This document shows positions 1 to 7,622 of a stretch of 64,000 bases of DNA, piece by piece. The position numbers were made by a program, and so were the translations under genes. This DNA comes from Chloroflexota bacterium. GTDB lineage: Bacteria > Chloroflexota > Anaerolineae > Promineifilales > Promineifilaceae. Positions within the stretch are counted from its first letter, which is position 1; each line of letters opens with the position of its first letter. The stretch lies in assembly GCA_014584575.1 (NCBI GenBank), contig JACTMP010000029.1, positions 62,001-126,000 of the forward strand, read 5' to 3'. The notes under the pieces are model-generated. The model saw only the letters and a program-made list of their open reading frames with translations. It searched no databases and was not told the origin of the DNA.

Positions 1-2
1 CG

Positions 3-455
3 CTGGCGGCCAACCTGGTAGCCGCTGCGCAGGAGGGTGAGTTGGAGCCGATTCCCGGCACGCGCTATATCTGGGCGGAACTGCGCTGGGCGGCGCGGGC
101 GGAAGGGGTGCAGCATCTGGAAGATTTACTGCTGCGGCGGCTGCGGCTGGGACTGCTGCTGCCGGAAGGGGGGCGGGCGCATTTGCCGCGCATCCGCGCC
201 ATTTGCCAGGCGGAGTTGGGGTGGGATGACGGCCGTTGGCAAGCCGAAGAAGCCGCTTATCTGGCCCTGTGGCAGCAGTGTTACAGTTTGCCACCGTTGG
301 AAACCATTCCCGACTGGCGGGTGATGCTGGCACAGGTGGAAATGGACACGGCCGTGATGGTGCATCAGCCGCCCCGCCGCACCTGGGTCGCCGGGGTTTT
401 GTTGGCGGTGGCGGTGGTGTTGACGGCCGTGTGGTTCTGGCGGCGTAATCGCTGA
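3..455 (+). CDS. Glycerol-3-phosphate dehydrogenase, C-terminal part, with added membrane tail (partial)
   Basis: The frame is open from the window edge, so the start lies upstream. The visible part matches the helical C-terminal domain of FAD-dependent glycerol-3-phosphate dehydrogenases: a conserved block around ELRWAARAEGVQHLEDLLLR followed by an ELGWD segment. The enzyme family oxidises glycerol 3-phosphate to dihydroxyacetone phosphate and passes electrons to quinone. After the usual domain end there is an extra tail with one hydrophobic segment (about VAGVLLAVAVVLTAVWFW) and a basic end, which looks like a membrane anchor. The catalytic FAD domain is not visible, so the assignment rests on the C-terminal domain alone. 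Confidence 0.7.
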   Translation: MAANLVAAAQEGELEPIPGTRYIWAELRWAARAEGVQHLEDLLLRRLRLGLLLPEGGRAHLPRIRAICQAELGWDDGRWQAEEAAYLALWQQCYSLPPLETIPDWRVMLAQVEMDTAVMVHQPPRRTWVAGVLLAVAVVLTAVWFWRRNR

Positions 456-492
456 TTTAGTCTGGGAATGCAATTCCCAGGCAGTATTGGGA

Positions 493-546
493 AGTGCGCT
501 CAAGCGCACTGGCGAGGGGTCGCAACGCGCTTTTAGCGCGTTTTTT
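493..546 (+). terminator. Two tandem hairpins ending in a T-run
   Basis: An 8-bp stem (AGTGCGCT/AGCGCACT, 493-510, 2-nt loop) is followed by a second hairpin AACGCGC-TTTTA-GCGCGTT at 524-542 that runs into a T-stretch. The second is a plausible rho-independent terminator for the dehydrogenase gene. Confidence 0.6.
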
Positions 547-600
547 GTATCAGACGCCGGATTGATGAAAAAGTCTCATCTCAATAAATGGAGGCGAGAG

Positions 601-640
601 GAGTGCGCATCCTCAGATGCGCATCTGAGGATGCGCACTC
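601..640. repeat. Perfect 40-bp palindrome
   Basis: The two 20-nt halves meet at GATGC|GCATC and are exact reverse complements with no spacer. Weaker complementarity continues outward: TCTCAATA near 579 matches TATTGAGA near 651. The intergenic stretch 456-775 holds the terminator, this palindrome and a small hairpin at 723-741 (AGCGAAG/CTTCGCT), and no gene that I can support. Confidence 0.8.
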
Positions 641-775
641 CGCCACGAGATATTGAGAAGATACCTGAAAAACAAGAAAACAATTCGGCAATTCGCCCGG
701 CGAATAAATTCGCGGCTACAGAGAGCGAAGTCGGCCTTCGCTGACTGTTTTTAGCCGACGCAGTGCCTTTCCTAC

Positions 776-804
776 TTGACAAATATATGATTTGATGTTA
801 TATA
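776..804 (+). promoter_or_regulatory. Sigma-70-type promoter of the MarR-VOC-esterase unit
   Basis: TTGACA (776-781) and TATATA (799-804) are separated by 17 bp, 38 bp upstream of the MarR start codon. This is the closest match to a consensus promoter in the window and lies in an unusually AT-rich patch. Confidence 0.7.
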
Positions 805-817
805 TTTTAATATCAAA
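791..817. promoter_or_regulatory. Inverted repeat, candidate MarR operator
   Basis: TTTGATGTTA (791-800) and TAATATCAAA (808-817) are inverted with 9 of 10 positions matching and overlap the -10 box. A related half-site, CAAATATATGAT and CAAAATATATGAT, recurs at 780-791 and 814-826. Position and symmetry suit autorepression by the downstream MarR protein; this is inference. Confidence 0.55.
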
Positions 818-841
818 ATATATGATATTGAAAACAAAACG

Positions 842-1291
842 ATGAGTACACATTATCAAGGCACAGCGGAAGAAGAACGGGCGCTGGACAGCTATATCAA
901 GCTGGCGCGGGCGGCGGAAGCGGTCGGCCAGCGCATTAACGGCCATTTGCAGACGTATGAGCTGACGACCAGCCAGTTTGGCGCGTTGGAAGCACTCTAT
1001 TTTCTGGGGCCGATGCAGTCCGGGCAGCTAGGCGAAAAGATTCTGAAAAGCAGCGGCAATATGACGCTGGTGATTGACAATCTGGAAAAGCGTGGTCTGG
1101 TGACACGGGAACGGCGGGTGGATGACCGGCGCTGTGTAGAGGTACACCTGACGGCCGTTGGCCGAACGCTGATCGAAGACATTATGCCGGCCCATGTGGC
1201 CGGGGTGGTGGCGGCGTTTGCGGTGTTGACGGCCGTTGAACAAGAACAATTAGGCGCGTTGTGCCGCCAACTTGGTCTGGCGCAGAATTGA
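842..1291 (+). CDS. MarR-family transcriptional regulator
   Basis: 149 residues, the normal MarR length. A winged helix-turn-helix is readable at about residues 45-100: LTTSQFGALEALYFLGP, then SSGNMTLVIDNLEKRGLVTRE, then the wing with DDRR. MarR proteins bind palindromic operators as dimers and are released by phenolic ligands or by oxidation. The gene is first in a co-directional set with two VOC dioxygenases and a carboxylesterase, the same set of families controlled by MhqR in Bacillus subtilis (mhqNOD, mhqA). I infer a quinone or catechol sensor. No convincing Shine-Dalgarno sequence precedes the ATG. The adjacent inverted repeat at 791-817 suggests autoregulation. Confidence 0.85.
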   Translation: MSTHYQGTAEEERALDSYIKLARAAEAVGQRINGHLQTYELTTSQFGALEALYFLGPMQSGQLGEKILKSSGNMTLVIDNLEKRGLVTRERRVDDRRCVEVHLTAVGRTLIEDIMPAHVAGVVAAFAVLTAVEQEQLGALCRQLGLAQN

Positions 1292-1362
1292 AAGGAATGA
1301 AGATTCACACTATATCCGCGTCATCCGCGTGAATCTGCGTCCCATTAACGAAGGAGACAAAC

Positions 1363-2304
1363 ATGCAACCGATTCAAGGTTTACACCATATCACGGCCGT
1401 AGCGGGCGACCCGCAGGCCAATATCAACTTTTATCATCAGGTGTTGGGGCAGCGGTTCGTCAAAAAGACGGTTAATTTTGACGATCCCGGCACCTACCAT
1501 TTCTATTTTGCCGACGAAGTGGGCACACCGGGCACGGTTCTCACCTTCTTCCCCTGGCGGCATATGCGGCGGGGTGAACGAGGTAATGGAGAGACAACGG
1601 CCGTGGCCTATACCATCGCCCCGGATTCCATTGGCTACTGGCGGGAACGGCTGGCCGCCCACGGTGTGGTGGTGGGGGAGATGCAGACGCGCTTTGATAC
1701 GGCCGTGTTGCCCTTCCATGATCCTGATGGGATGCCGTTAGAATTGATTGCCAGCGGCGAAAAAGGGAACTTCCGCCATTGGGCCAGTGGGCCGGTGCCG
1801 GAAGAACACGCCCTGCGTGGCTTTCACGGCGTTACCCTGTGGCTGAACGCCGTCGAGCCGACGGCGGCGGTGTTGACGGAGCAGATGGGTTACACCTTTG
1901 TGGGGCAGGAAGGCAGCCGGTACCGGTATCGCGGCGCTTCCGCTGATGGTGGGCTGTATGTGGACATTTTGCACCGACCGGGGCAGCGGCGCGGCAGCTT
2001 TGGCGCCGGCTCCATCCACCACATCGCCTTCCGCACGGTGGATGACAGCGAGCAGTTGGAATATCTGCAATCTCTGCGGCAGGCCGGTTTACAGGTGACG
2101 CCGGTACAAGACCGGCAGTATTTCCATTCCATCTATTTCCGCGAACCGGGCGGCGTCTTGTTTGAAGTGGCAACTGACGCGCCTGGCTTTTTAATTGATG
2201 AAACGGTAGAAGAGTTAGGCACGCACCTGAAATTACCACCCTGGTATGAACAACACCGGGCGGAGATTGAGAACGCGCTGCCGTCGGTGACGGTGGATGG
2301 GTAA
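1363..2304 (+). CDS. Ring-cleaving dioxygenase, two-domain VOC (glyoxalase) family, MhqO-like
   Basis: 313 residues with two vicinal-oxygen-chelate modules. The first begins with GLHHITAVAGDPQANINFYH. The second begins near GFHGVTLWL and contains SIHHIAFR and the YFHSIYFREPGGVLFEVATD segment. Metal-ligand candidates are the His of LHHIT, the His of SIHHIAF and the Glu of LFEVATD. Family members open catechol or hydroquinone rings and act in resistance to quinones. An RBS (aaggaga) precedes the ATG. The stop codon sits at the start of a TAATTGGG repeat. The role follows from the family and the MarR neighbour; the substrate is unknown. Confidence 0.85.
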   Translation: MQPIQGLHHITAVAGDPQANINFYHQVLGQRFVKKTVNFDDPGTYHFYFADEVGTPGTVLTFFPWRHMRRGERGNGETTAVAYTIAPDSIGYWRERLAAHGVVVGEMQTRFDTAVLPFHDPDGMPLELIASGEKGNFRHWASGPVPEEHALRGFHGVTLWLNAVEPTAAVLTEQMGYTFVGQEGSRYRYRGASADGGLYVDILHRPGQRRGSFGAGSIHHIAFRTVDDSEQLEYLQSLRQAGLQVTPVQDRQYFHSIYFREPGGVLFEVATDAPGFLIDETVEELGTHLKLPPWYEQHRAEIENALPSVTVDG

Positions 2305-2318
2305 TTGGGCAATTGAAT

Positions 2319-2347
2319 GTAGAGACGTTGCATTGCAACGTCTCTAC
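2319..2347. repeat. Palindromic intergenic repeat, 14-bp arms
   Basis: GTAGAGACGTTGCA (2319-2332) is followed by one T and then its exact complement (2334-2347). It lies between two co-directional genes and could form a hairpin in their transcript. Confidence 0.8.
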
Positions 2348-2358
2348 CAGAGGTGAAA

Positions 2359-3015
2359 ATGGAACACAAGAGAACATCAGGCCCACACCAGGGGCAGACG
2401 GTTTTGAGGGTGGGACGGCCGTTGGCAGAGGCGCAGGCGGCGATGATATTAGTTCACGGCCGTGGCGGTGACGCTGAGGGCATTCTGGATTTAGCCAATT
2501 TATTGGCACATCCTGATTTTGCTTATCTGGCACCGCAGGCGGCGGGCAATACCTGGTATCCTTACAGCTTTCTCATGCCGATGACGCAAAATGAGCCGGG
2601 GCTTTCGTCCGGTTTGCAAGTAATTGCCGACCTGATCGCCGAGATTGAGGCGGCGGGTATTCCGGCGGAGCGGATCGTGTTGGCCGGTTTTTCGCAGGGG
2701 GCCTGCCTGGCCTCGGAGTTTGTGGCCCGGCACGCCCGGCGTTATGGGGGGCTGCTGGCCTTTAGCGGCGGCGTCATTGGCCCGCCGGGAACGCCGCGCC
2801 ACTACGAAGGTTCATTGGCCGGTACGCCCATTTTCCTGGGATGTAGTGACGTTGATCCCCATATTCCGCTGGAACGGGTGCAGGAAACGGCCGTGACCTT
2901 CACCAACCTCGGCGCGCAAGTGACGACCAAAATTTATCCCCGCATGGGGCATACGATTATTCAAGATGAGATTGAGCAGGCAAAGAATATTGTGAATGGT
3001 GTGTTGGGAGATTGA
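2359..3015 (+). CDS. Phospholipase/carboxylesterase family hydrolase, MhqD-like
   Basis: An alpha/beta hydrolase of about 218 residues. It has LVHGRGGDAEGI near the oxyanion hole, the nucleophile elbow GFSQG, a catalytic Asp candidate in CSDVDPHIP and a catalytic His in RMGHTI. Relatives hydrolyse short acyl esters; in Bacillus the homologue MhqD accompanies the dioxygenase MhqO in quinone detoxification. I chose the ATG at 2359 because AGAGG lies just upstream; a GTG at 2353 overlaps that site. The last codons and the stop (..GGA GAT TGA) are made by the first unit of the following GAGATTG repeat. Confidence 0.85.
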   Translation: MEHKRTSGPHQGQTVLRVGRPLAEAQAAMILVHGRGGDAEGILDLANLLAHPDFAYLAPQAAGNTWYPYSFLMPMTQNEPGLSSGLQVIADLIAEIEAAGIPAERIVLAGFSQGACLASEFVARHARRYGGLLAFSGGVIGPPGTPRHYEGSLAGTPIFLGCSDVDPHIPLERVQETAVTFTNLGAQVTTKIYPRMGHTIIQDEIEQAKNIVNGVLGD

Positions 3016-3085
3016 GAGATTAGAGATTGAGAGATTAGAGATTGGGCGATTGGGAGATTGTGCAATCTCCTAACCTCTCATCTCC
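3007..3085. repeat. GAGATTG-type tandem/inverted repeat
   Basis: Seven- to nine-base units (GAGATTGA, GAGATTAG, GGGAGATTG) are repeated and then met by the complementary CAATCTCC, CTCATCTCC. The first unit supplies the stop codon of the upstream hydrolase gene. Confidence 0.8.
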
Positions 3086-3106
3086 AGGCAACAAGGAGTT
3101 TAACCG

Positions 3107-3718
3107 ATGCAAAAGATACAAACACAAGGCGTCCACCACATTACCCTGATTGGGGCGGATCGCCAGACTTCGATTGATTTTTGGGAAGGGGTGTTGGGCA
3201 TGCCCTTTGTTTTTGAGCAGCCCAACCTGGATGTGGCTACTGAAAGCCATTTGTACTTTGATCCGGGTGACGGCCGTCTGATCACCGTTTTTACCCGTGA
3301 GGACCGCGCCATTGACCCCACGCCCAACCCGGAAGGCATTGGCAATTTGCACCACATCGCCTTCACCGTCTCCCGCGCCACCTATACCCAGGTGAAAACA
3401 CGGCTGGACGAACGTGGTATCCGTCACTCCGGCGAAATAGACCGGGGATTCATGTATTCCATCTATTTCCGCGATCCGTTGGGGCAGTTGTATGAACTGG
3501 CCTCTTACAAGTTTGAGCCACCGGCGGGTGTGAGCCATGCGGAAGTGCTGTTTGAAGCCCACAAACTGCGCAGCGAACGGGGTGATTACGCCATTGGTGA
3601 TGGTCACCTGGCTGACGCCATTGAGATTCTAACACAGCGCACCACCCGTTCCCTGACTGCTGATCGGTCGCCTAAAAATCCATACAAAGTCCCGGTGCGG
3701 CTGTGGGATAATGATTGA
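3107..3718 (+). CDS. VOC-family dioxygenase / glyoxalase-like protein
   Basis: 203 residues with GVHHITLIGADRQTSIDFWE at the N-terminus, NLHHIAFTV in the middle and YSIYFRDPLGQLYELASY toward the end, giving the His, His, Glu ligand pattern of extradiol-type VOC enzymes. It is one module longer at the C-terminus than a minimal VOC domain, with a helical tail that mentions no known motif. AAGGAG lies just upstream of the ATG. Last gene of the MarR-led set, so probably another ring-cleaving or quinone-detoxifying enzyme. Confidence 0.8.
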   Translation: MQKIQTQGVHHITLIGADRQTSIDFWEGVLGMPFVFEQPNLDVATESHLYFDPGDGRLITVFTREDRAIDPTPNPEGIGNLHHIAFTVSRATYTQVKTRLDERGIRHSGEIDRGFMYSIYFRDPLGQLYELASYKFEPPAGVSHAEVLFEAHKLRSERGDYAIGDGHLADAIEILTQRTTRSLTADRSPKNPYKVPVRLWDND

Positions 3719-3726
3719 GCAAAACA

Positions 3727-3735
3727 TGGTATAAT
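3727..3735 (+). promoter_or_regulatory. Extended -10 promoter before the Uma2 gene
   Basis: TGGTATAAT (TG-n-TATAAT) at 3727-3735, about 50 bp upstream of the Uma2 start. No good -35 box is seen, as expected of extended -10 promoters. Confidence 0.5.
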
Positions 3736-3788
3736 CTGCCAGCGCATGGGCAAGTAGTGGTGGATATGAACCATGAAGGAAGGTGATA

Positions 3789-4496
3789 ATGGTAGAGATG
3801 ATTATTACCGAGGTGGTAGAAGTGGAGCCACCGGATGTTTCCCACATTGTAACCGAGGACGATACGCCGGTGGATAACATATTCTCGGCTAAACAACAGC
3901 GGCTGCTGGTGCGTTCCCTGTATGCTTCATGGGCTACAGAGCGCAAATTTGTGGCCGATAGCAATGTGGGCATTTTTACCACGCCCTATCGGCCGGCGAT
4001 TGTGCCCGATATGTTTTTGAGCCTGGACGTGGAAATTGCTGAAGATTGGTTTGCGCAGGAGCATCGCTCTTATTTCATCTGGGAATTTGGCAAACCGCCT
4101 GACCTGGTGGTGGAGATTGTGTCCAACAAAAAAGGGGGCGAAAATGGCAAGAAGCTGGATGATTATGCCCGGATGAACGTCTGGTATTATGCCATCTACG
4201 ATCCGCAATTATTGATTCAAAACCAGGTGTTGCAGTTGTACGAATTACGGGCCGATGGGTATGTGCCGGTGAAAAATTGGTTTATGGAAAAGATTGGCCT
4301 GGGGCTGACGCTGTGGGACGGCCGTTATGAAAGCCGGGACGGGCAATGGTTACGCTGGTGTGATAAAGAGGGCCACGTGCTACTGACCGGTGAAGAAGTG
4401 GCAGTTGCTGAGCGTGAGCGGGCCGATAAGGAGATGCGGCGAGCGGAAGCGTTGGCGGCGAAACTGCGGGCGTTGGGCATTGACCCTGACGCCTGA
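3789..4496 (+). CDS. Uma2-family (DUF820) putative endonuclease
   Basis: About 235 residues. The PD-(D/E)XK core pattern of Uma2 proteins is visible: VPDMFLSLDVE, then PPDLVVEIVSNKK, then the downstream DDYARMNVWYYAIYDP segment. The C-terminal 40 residues form a charged helix (AERERADKEMRRAEALAAKLRALG), typical of the family in filamentous bacteria. Biological function of Uma2 proteins is unsettled. The ATG at 3789 is preceded by AAGGAAGG; the in-frame GTG at 3783 overlaps it. Convergent with the pyroglutamyl peptidase gene, 3 bp away. Confidence 0.85.
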   Translation: MVEMIITEVVEVEPPDVSHIVTEDDTPVDNIFSAKQQRLLVRSLYASWATERKFVADSNVGIFTTPYRPAIVPDMFLSLDVEIAEDWFAQEHRSYFIWEFGKPPDLVVEIVSNKKGGENGKKLDDYARMNVWYYAIYDPQLLIQNQVLQLYELRADGYVPVKNWFMEKIGLGLTLWDGRYESRDGQWLRWCDKEGHVLLTGEEVAVAERERADKEMRRAEALAAKLRALGIDPDA

Positions 4497-4499
4497 TCT

Positions 4500-5126
4500 T
4501 TATGAATGAGTGGTGTACCAGTGGGTGATGGTGTGGATCACGGCCGTGATCCCCGCCACCATCAGCGGCAAACTCATGGAAGGTAGGGGGTAATTTTTCC
4601 CGGCTGTTTGTTGGGGTAATTGGGGCAGGTGGACAAAACCGGCAGGCGTTTTGAGCTGGTGTTTTTGGATGTAGTGCAGCATCTCGTACATGACCTGGTT
4701 GCACAGGAATGTACCGGCTGAGTTAGAGAGTTGGGCGGGGATGCCGGCTTCGGTGAGGGCATTGACCATTGGCCGGGTTGGCAGTGTGGCAAAATAAGCG
4801 GGCGGCCCATCAGCAATAATGGGTTTGTCTGTCACCAAATGGCCGCCGTTATCGGAGATGGAGAAGTCCAGCAGATTGATGGCGACTCGTTCAATGGTCA
4901 CGGCCGTGATACCCCCCGCTTCCCCCAACGACAAGACCACGTCTGGCTGCGCCGAAATATAGGTGCGAATGAGCGTATCCGGCCCGGTAAAACGCTCCAC
5001 CGGCAGGATGACGGTCAACAATTCCACCCCTTCTATTTCTTGCTGCGCCAGTTGATGCACCACCTCTTCCGAGGGGTTGAGGGGGCTGTTGCCAAAGGGT
5101 TCAAAGCCGGTGAGTAGTAGTTTCAT
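4500..5126 (-). CDS. pcp: Pyroglutamyl-peptidase I
   Basis: About 208 residues starting MKLLLTGFEPFG, the typical N-terminus of the C15 cysteine peptidases that remove N-terminal pyroglutamate. The catalytic triad is readable: Glu in LSLGEAGG, Cys in SAGTFLCNQVMYE and His in GFVHLPQLP. An upstream in-frame start would add 24 residues encoded partly by the repeat, so I reject it. Intracellular enzyme, apparently monocistronic. Confidence 0.93.
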   Translation of the reverse strand: MKLLLTGFEPFGNSPLNPSEEVVHQLAQQEIEGVELLTVILPVERFTGPDTLIRTYISAQPDVVLSLGEAGGITAVTIERVAINLLDFSISDNGGHLVTDKPIIADGPPAYFATLPTRPMVNALTEAGIPAQLSNSAGTFLCNQVMYEMLHYIQKHQLKTPAGFVHLPQLPQQTAGKNYPLPSMSLPLMVAGITAVIHTITHWYTTHS

Positions 5127-5185
5127 ATTGGTACCTGTGATGCGTAACGAGTGACAAGTGAGAAGTGACCCGGCACCCGGCAACT

Positions 5186-5213
5186 GATTACCGATCACCG
5201 ATTACCGATCACG
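5186..5213. repeat. ATCGGTAATCGG-type tandem repeat
   Basis: Repeated GATTACCGATCACC units between the pyroglutamyl peptidase start and the CopC-domain gene end. Read on the minus strand, the unit supplies the TAA stop of the CopC gene (CGG TAA TCG G). Confidence 0.75.
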
Positions 5214-5651
5214 GTTCCACCGCCAGAGTATCACAAATGCGCTCAGGAACAAAAGAGTGAGGCCAATTTGCCACAGCAGGGTAGTGGGTAGGGCAAAGCG
5301 GGTCAGGCGAAAGGTGTAACTTCCACTGGTGGGGTGGCCGTCGGTGGACACGGCCGTCCATTGTACAGTGTAGTCGTCAGGTGTTAATGGGGGTACGGCT
5401 GCCACCAACAGTTGTGGGTTCATCGCCGCCACTTGCGCCTGGATACCGGCTACCGGCTGGAAATTCCCGGTAAAGAGGAGGATGGTGCTGTCTGCGCTGA
5501 TCGGTTCGCTGAAGGTCAGGCGAATTTCGGCCGGGGAATGGGTAATGGTGCTGCCAGGGGCGGGCACGGCCGTCAGCAGTTCGGCATGGGCATGGGCGAC
5601 GGCCGTTAAAGCCAATAGAGATAACAGCAAAACCGGGACGGCCCCTTTCAT
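5202..5651 (-). CDS. CopC-domain copper-binding membrane protein
   Basis: 149 residues. A signal peptide (VLLLSLLALTAVAHAHA) leads to a mature start at HAELL, and the N-terminal His after cleavage is the copper ligand position in CopC proteins. The CopC/YobA motif LTFSEPI and STDGHPTSGSYTF follow, then a C-terminal membrane segment (LLWQIGLTLLFLSAFVILW). It probably binds copper outside the membrane. Its ATG overlaps the stop of the upstream lipoprotein gene (ATGA), so the two are translationally coupled. Confidence 0.85.
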   Translation of the reverse strand: MKGAVPVLLLSLLALTAVAHAHAELLTAVPAPGSTITHSPAEIRLTFSEPISADSTILLFTGNFQPVAGIQAQVAAMNPQLLVAAVPPLTPDDYTVQWTAVSTDGHPTSGSYTFRLTRFALPTTLLWQIGLTLLFLSAFVILWRWNRDR

Positions 5652-6493
5652 GGTAGCAGCGGCGCCAGCGCCAGGCTCAGTTCACGGGGGGAGAGAGGGC
5701 CTTCAAAACGGGCAGCGACACGGCCGTTGCCGTCCAACACATACACCCAGGGTTCCGTCTGCAAGCCCCACTCCGCCATCTCCGGTACCAGCGTTAACTC
5801 CTGAAAGTCATCATGCACTTCCACGTGGATGAAATTGGCCTGCTCGCCCACTTCCTTGTAGACCGTCTCTACGCTGTCCAGCACCGGCGTACACCATTTG
5901 GTCTGGCACAGCCCCGGCGTGGCAAAAGCCACTACGGTGGGTTTGCCCGTTTGTACGGCGTCAGCAATCGTCATCTGGTAAAACGCCGGGTTGGGGTCAT
6001 TGCCGGAACTGAGCTTGTGCAGGTCAGGTTCGGTGGCCAGGGTGCGGTTCTGGCTGCGTGGGGCAGCCGCGCCGATGGGGATGGCCTCACTTTGGGCGGC
6101 CACTTCTACCAGAAAGGGGGCGGTGATGGTCTGCCCGTTGGCCTGGGTGATGGTGGTCGTCAGCCCCCAGATGCCGGGCGCGGGCAGTTCAGGCGTTATG
6201 ACCCAGTAGGGGATTTCATAATCGGTGTAGGGCACGGCCGTGACCGCCGCCACTGCCTGCCCATTTTCATCGCCAACCAACTGAGCCGCGACCGTTACAT
6301 TGGCCACGTTGGTCAGCGGGTCGGGGCCGTCAAAGATAGCAAAAGAGATGCGTGGTGTGCCCACCACATAATCAAAATTCAGCCGTTGAATTTGGGCGGG
6401 TGACACGCTGCTCACCACACCTGCCGGTGCAGCAGAACGGCCACAAGCTGCCAGCCCCCACAAGGCCAGAACCAAAAACAAGATTTTTTTCAT
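5648..6493 (-). CDS. Lipoprotein with thioredoxin-like domain
   Basis: 281 residues. The N-terminus is a lipoprotein signal with lipobox LAAC at about residue 17. A beta-rich domain (about 35-135) precedes a thioredoxin-like domain (about 155-281). The active-site region reads FATPGLCQTKWCTPV, a C-x4-C pair instead of CxxC. Coupled by a 4-bp overlap to the CopC gene, so a role in copper delivery or redox handling outside the membrane, for example cytochrome oxidase assembly, is a reasonable inference but unproven. Confidence 0.75.
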   Translation of the reverse strand: MKKILFLVLALWGLAACGRSAAPAGVVSSVSPAQIQRLNFDYVVGTPRISFAIFDGPDPLTNVANVTVAAQLVGDENGQAVAAVTAVPYTDYEIPYWVITPELPAPGIWGLTTTITQANGQTITAPFLVEVAAQSEAIPIGAAAPRSQNRTLATEPDLHKLSSGNDPNPAFYQMTIADAVQTGKPTVVAFATPGLCQTKWCTPVLDSVETVYKEVGEQANFIHVEVHDDFQELTLVPEMAEWGLQTEPWVYVLDGNGRVAARFEGPLSPRELSLALAPLLP

Positions 6494-6545
6494 GGGGCAA
6501 CTGTAGCCGGAGAGGGGAGGGTCTGCAAGGGATGTTTACGGCCGT

Positions 6546-7610
6546 TTAAGATGACGCCGTATCCATAACCCGGTTTATGGCATCCGCGCCAATTTGTTGG
6601 ATGAGGAAGTGGGCGATGGTGGCTTTTTGTTCGGCCTGGCTGATGGCAGAACTGGGTTTTGCGGCCTCGCGCACATAGTTTTGGATGGCGTTGTCGTCCG
6701 TGAGTTGGTTGGTGAGGGCGACCAACCCTTCCAGATCATAGCCATCAACCAGGCGGCGGATGAGGGTATCCTGGCGGGCGGGTGGTGGGGCGGCGGCGGT
6801 GGCAGCTACGGCCGTGTCCGGCTGATTCATCGCCTGATCGAGCAGTAAATTGACGTAGGATTGGCCACCATTTTCCAGGATCATCAGGGCAATACTGGTT
6901 TTGGCAAAATGTTCCGGCGCTTTGGGGTCAATCAATTTTTCCAGCTCGTCCAGTTTTTGTTGTTCTTCTTCGGCTGTGAGCGTTTCACGGGCGGTGATGG
7001 TGTAGAGGGCGATGTCATACAATTCGCGCAGAGTGGGGTAATAGTGGAGGAGGCGGGTCACGGCCGTGCGCCGGTTGTTCATCAATTCCAGGTCAATCTG
7101 CCGCCGCGCCAGGTTAGAAAACTGGTCATAGAGCCAGCCCAGGTTAATGGCTACCTCACCATCTTTGTCTGACCCCACCTGTTTGGCCAGCACAAAACGG
7201 GTGCGGATAATGCCTTGAAAGCCAAAAGCGACGATCAGAAACTCCATCAGGAAGCTCATGGAGGGAGCAGTGGCGCGCAAGATGAGCAGGGCGGCGATGG
7301 CGGCCAAAACATTGGCAAAAATCAGCACCCAGGCCCAGCGCGTGAGCAGGGCTTCACGGGGATATGTTTTGAAGGTGGAAACCAACTCTGCTACCCCAAT
7401 CAGCCCGCCGACAAAGCCGATGACCAGAAAGGGGGCGAGTACGGCCGTGAAGTGGCGCAAATCCCCTTGAAATGGCCCCATCCACGTGGGCGCTGCCGGG
7501 CCAACCGGCCACACCAGCAGAACGATGATGACGAAGGATAAGAGGATGACCAGCAGCAGCAAAATTTTGGTGCTGGTGCTGGTGGATGTGGGGGCGATGG
7601 TTTCGGTCAT
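6546..7610 (-). CDS. Membrane protein of unknown function, four N-terminal helices
   Basis: 354 residues. Four hydrophobic segments lie at about 14-36, 52-74, 91-113 and 118-137, followed by a soluble helical C-terminal region of about 210 residues rich in Leu, Glu and Gln. I recognise no domain. It lies 12 bp downstream of a small winged-helix-like gene on the same strand, so the two probably share a transcript. Confidence 0.7.
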   Translation of the reverse strand: MTETIAPTSTSTSTKILLLLVILLSFVIIVLLVWPVGPAAPTWMGPFQGDLRHFTAVLAPFLVIGFVGGLIGVAELVSTFKTYPREALLTRWAWVLIFANVLAAIAALLILRATAPSMSFLMEFLIVAFGFQGIIRTRFVLAKQVGSDKDGEVAINLGWLYDQFSNLARRQIDLELMNNRRTAVTRLLHYYPTLRELYDIALYTITARETLTAEEEQQKLDELEKLIDPKAPEHFAKTSIALMILENGGQSYVNLLLDQAMNQPDTAVAATAAAPPPARQDTLIRRLVDGYDLEGLVALTNQLTDDNAIQNYVREAAKPSSAISQAEQKATIAHFLIQQIGADAINRVMDTASS

Positions 7611-7622
7611 GGGGTCGGGATG

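Noticed and set aside
487..744. Small frame between the dehydrogenase and the MarR gene
   Set aside because: It is composed of hairpins and the 40-bp palindrome and has no similarity I can recognise.
1832..2533. Long antisense frame (233 residues) over the dioxygenase gene
   Set aside because: High-GC shadow of the plus-strand gene; Arg/Pro/His-rich with no recognisable domain.
3007..3085. CRISPR-like array of GAGATTG units
   Set aside because: Units are only 7-9 bp, immediately adjacent, with no unique spacers and no cas genes anywhere in the window.
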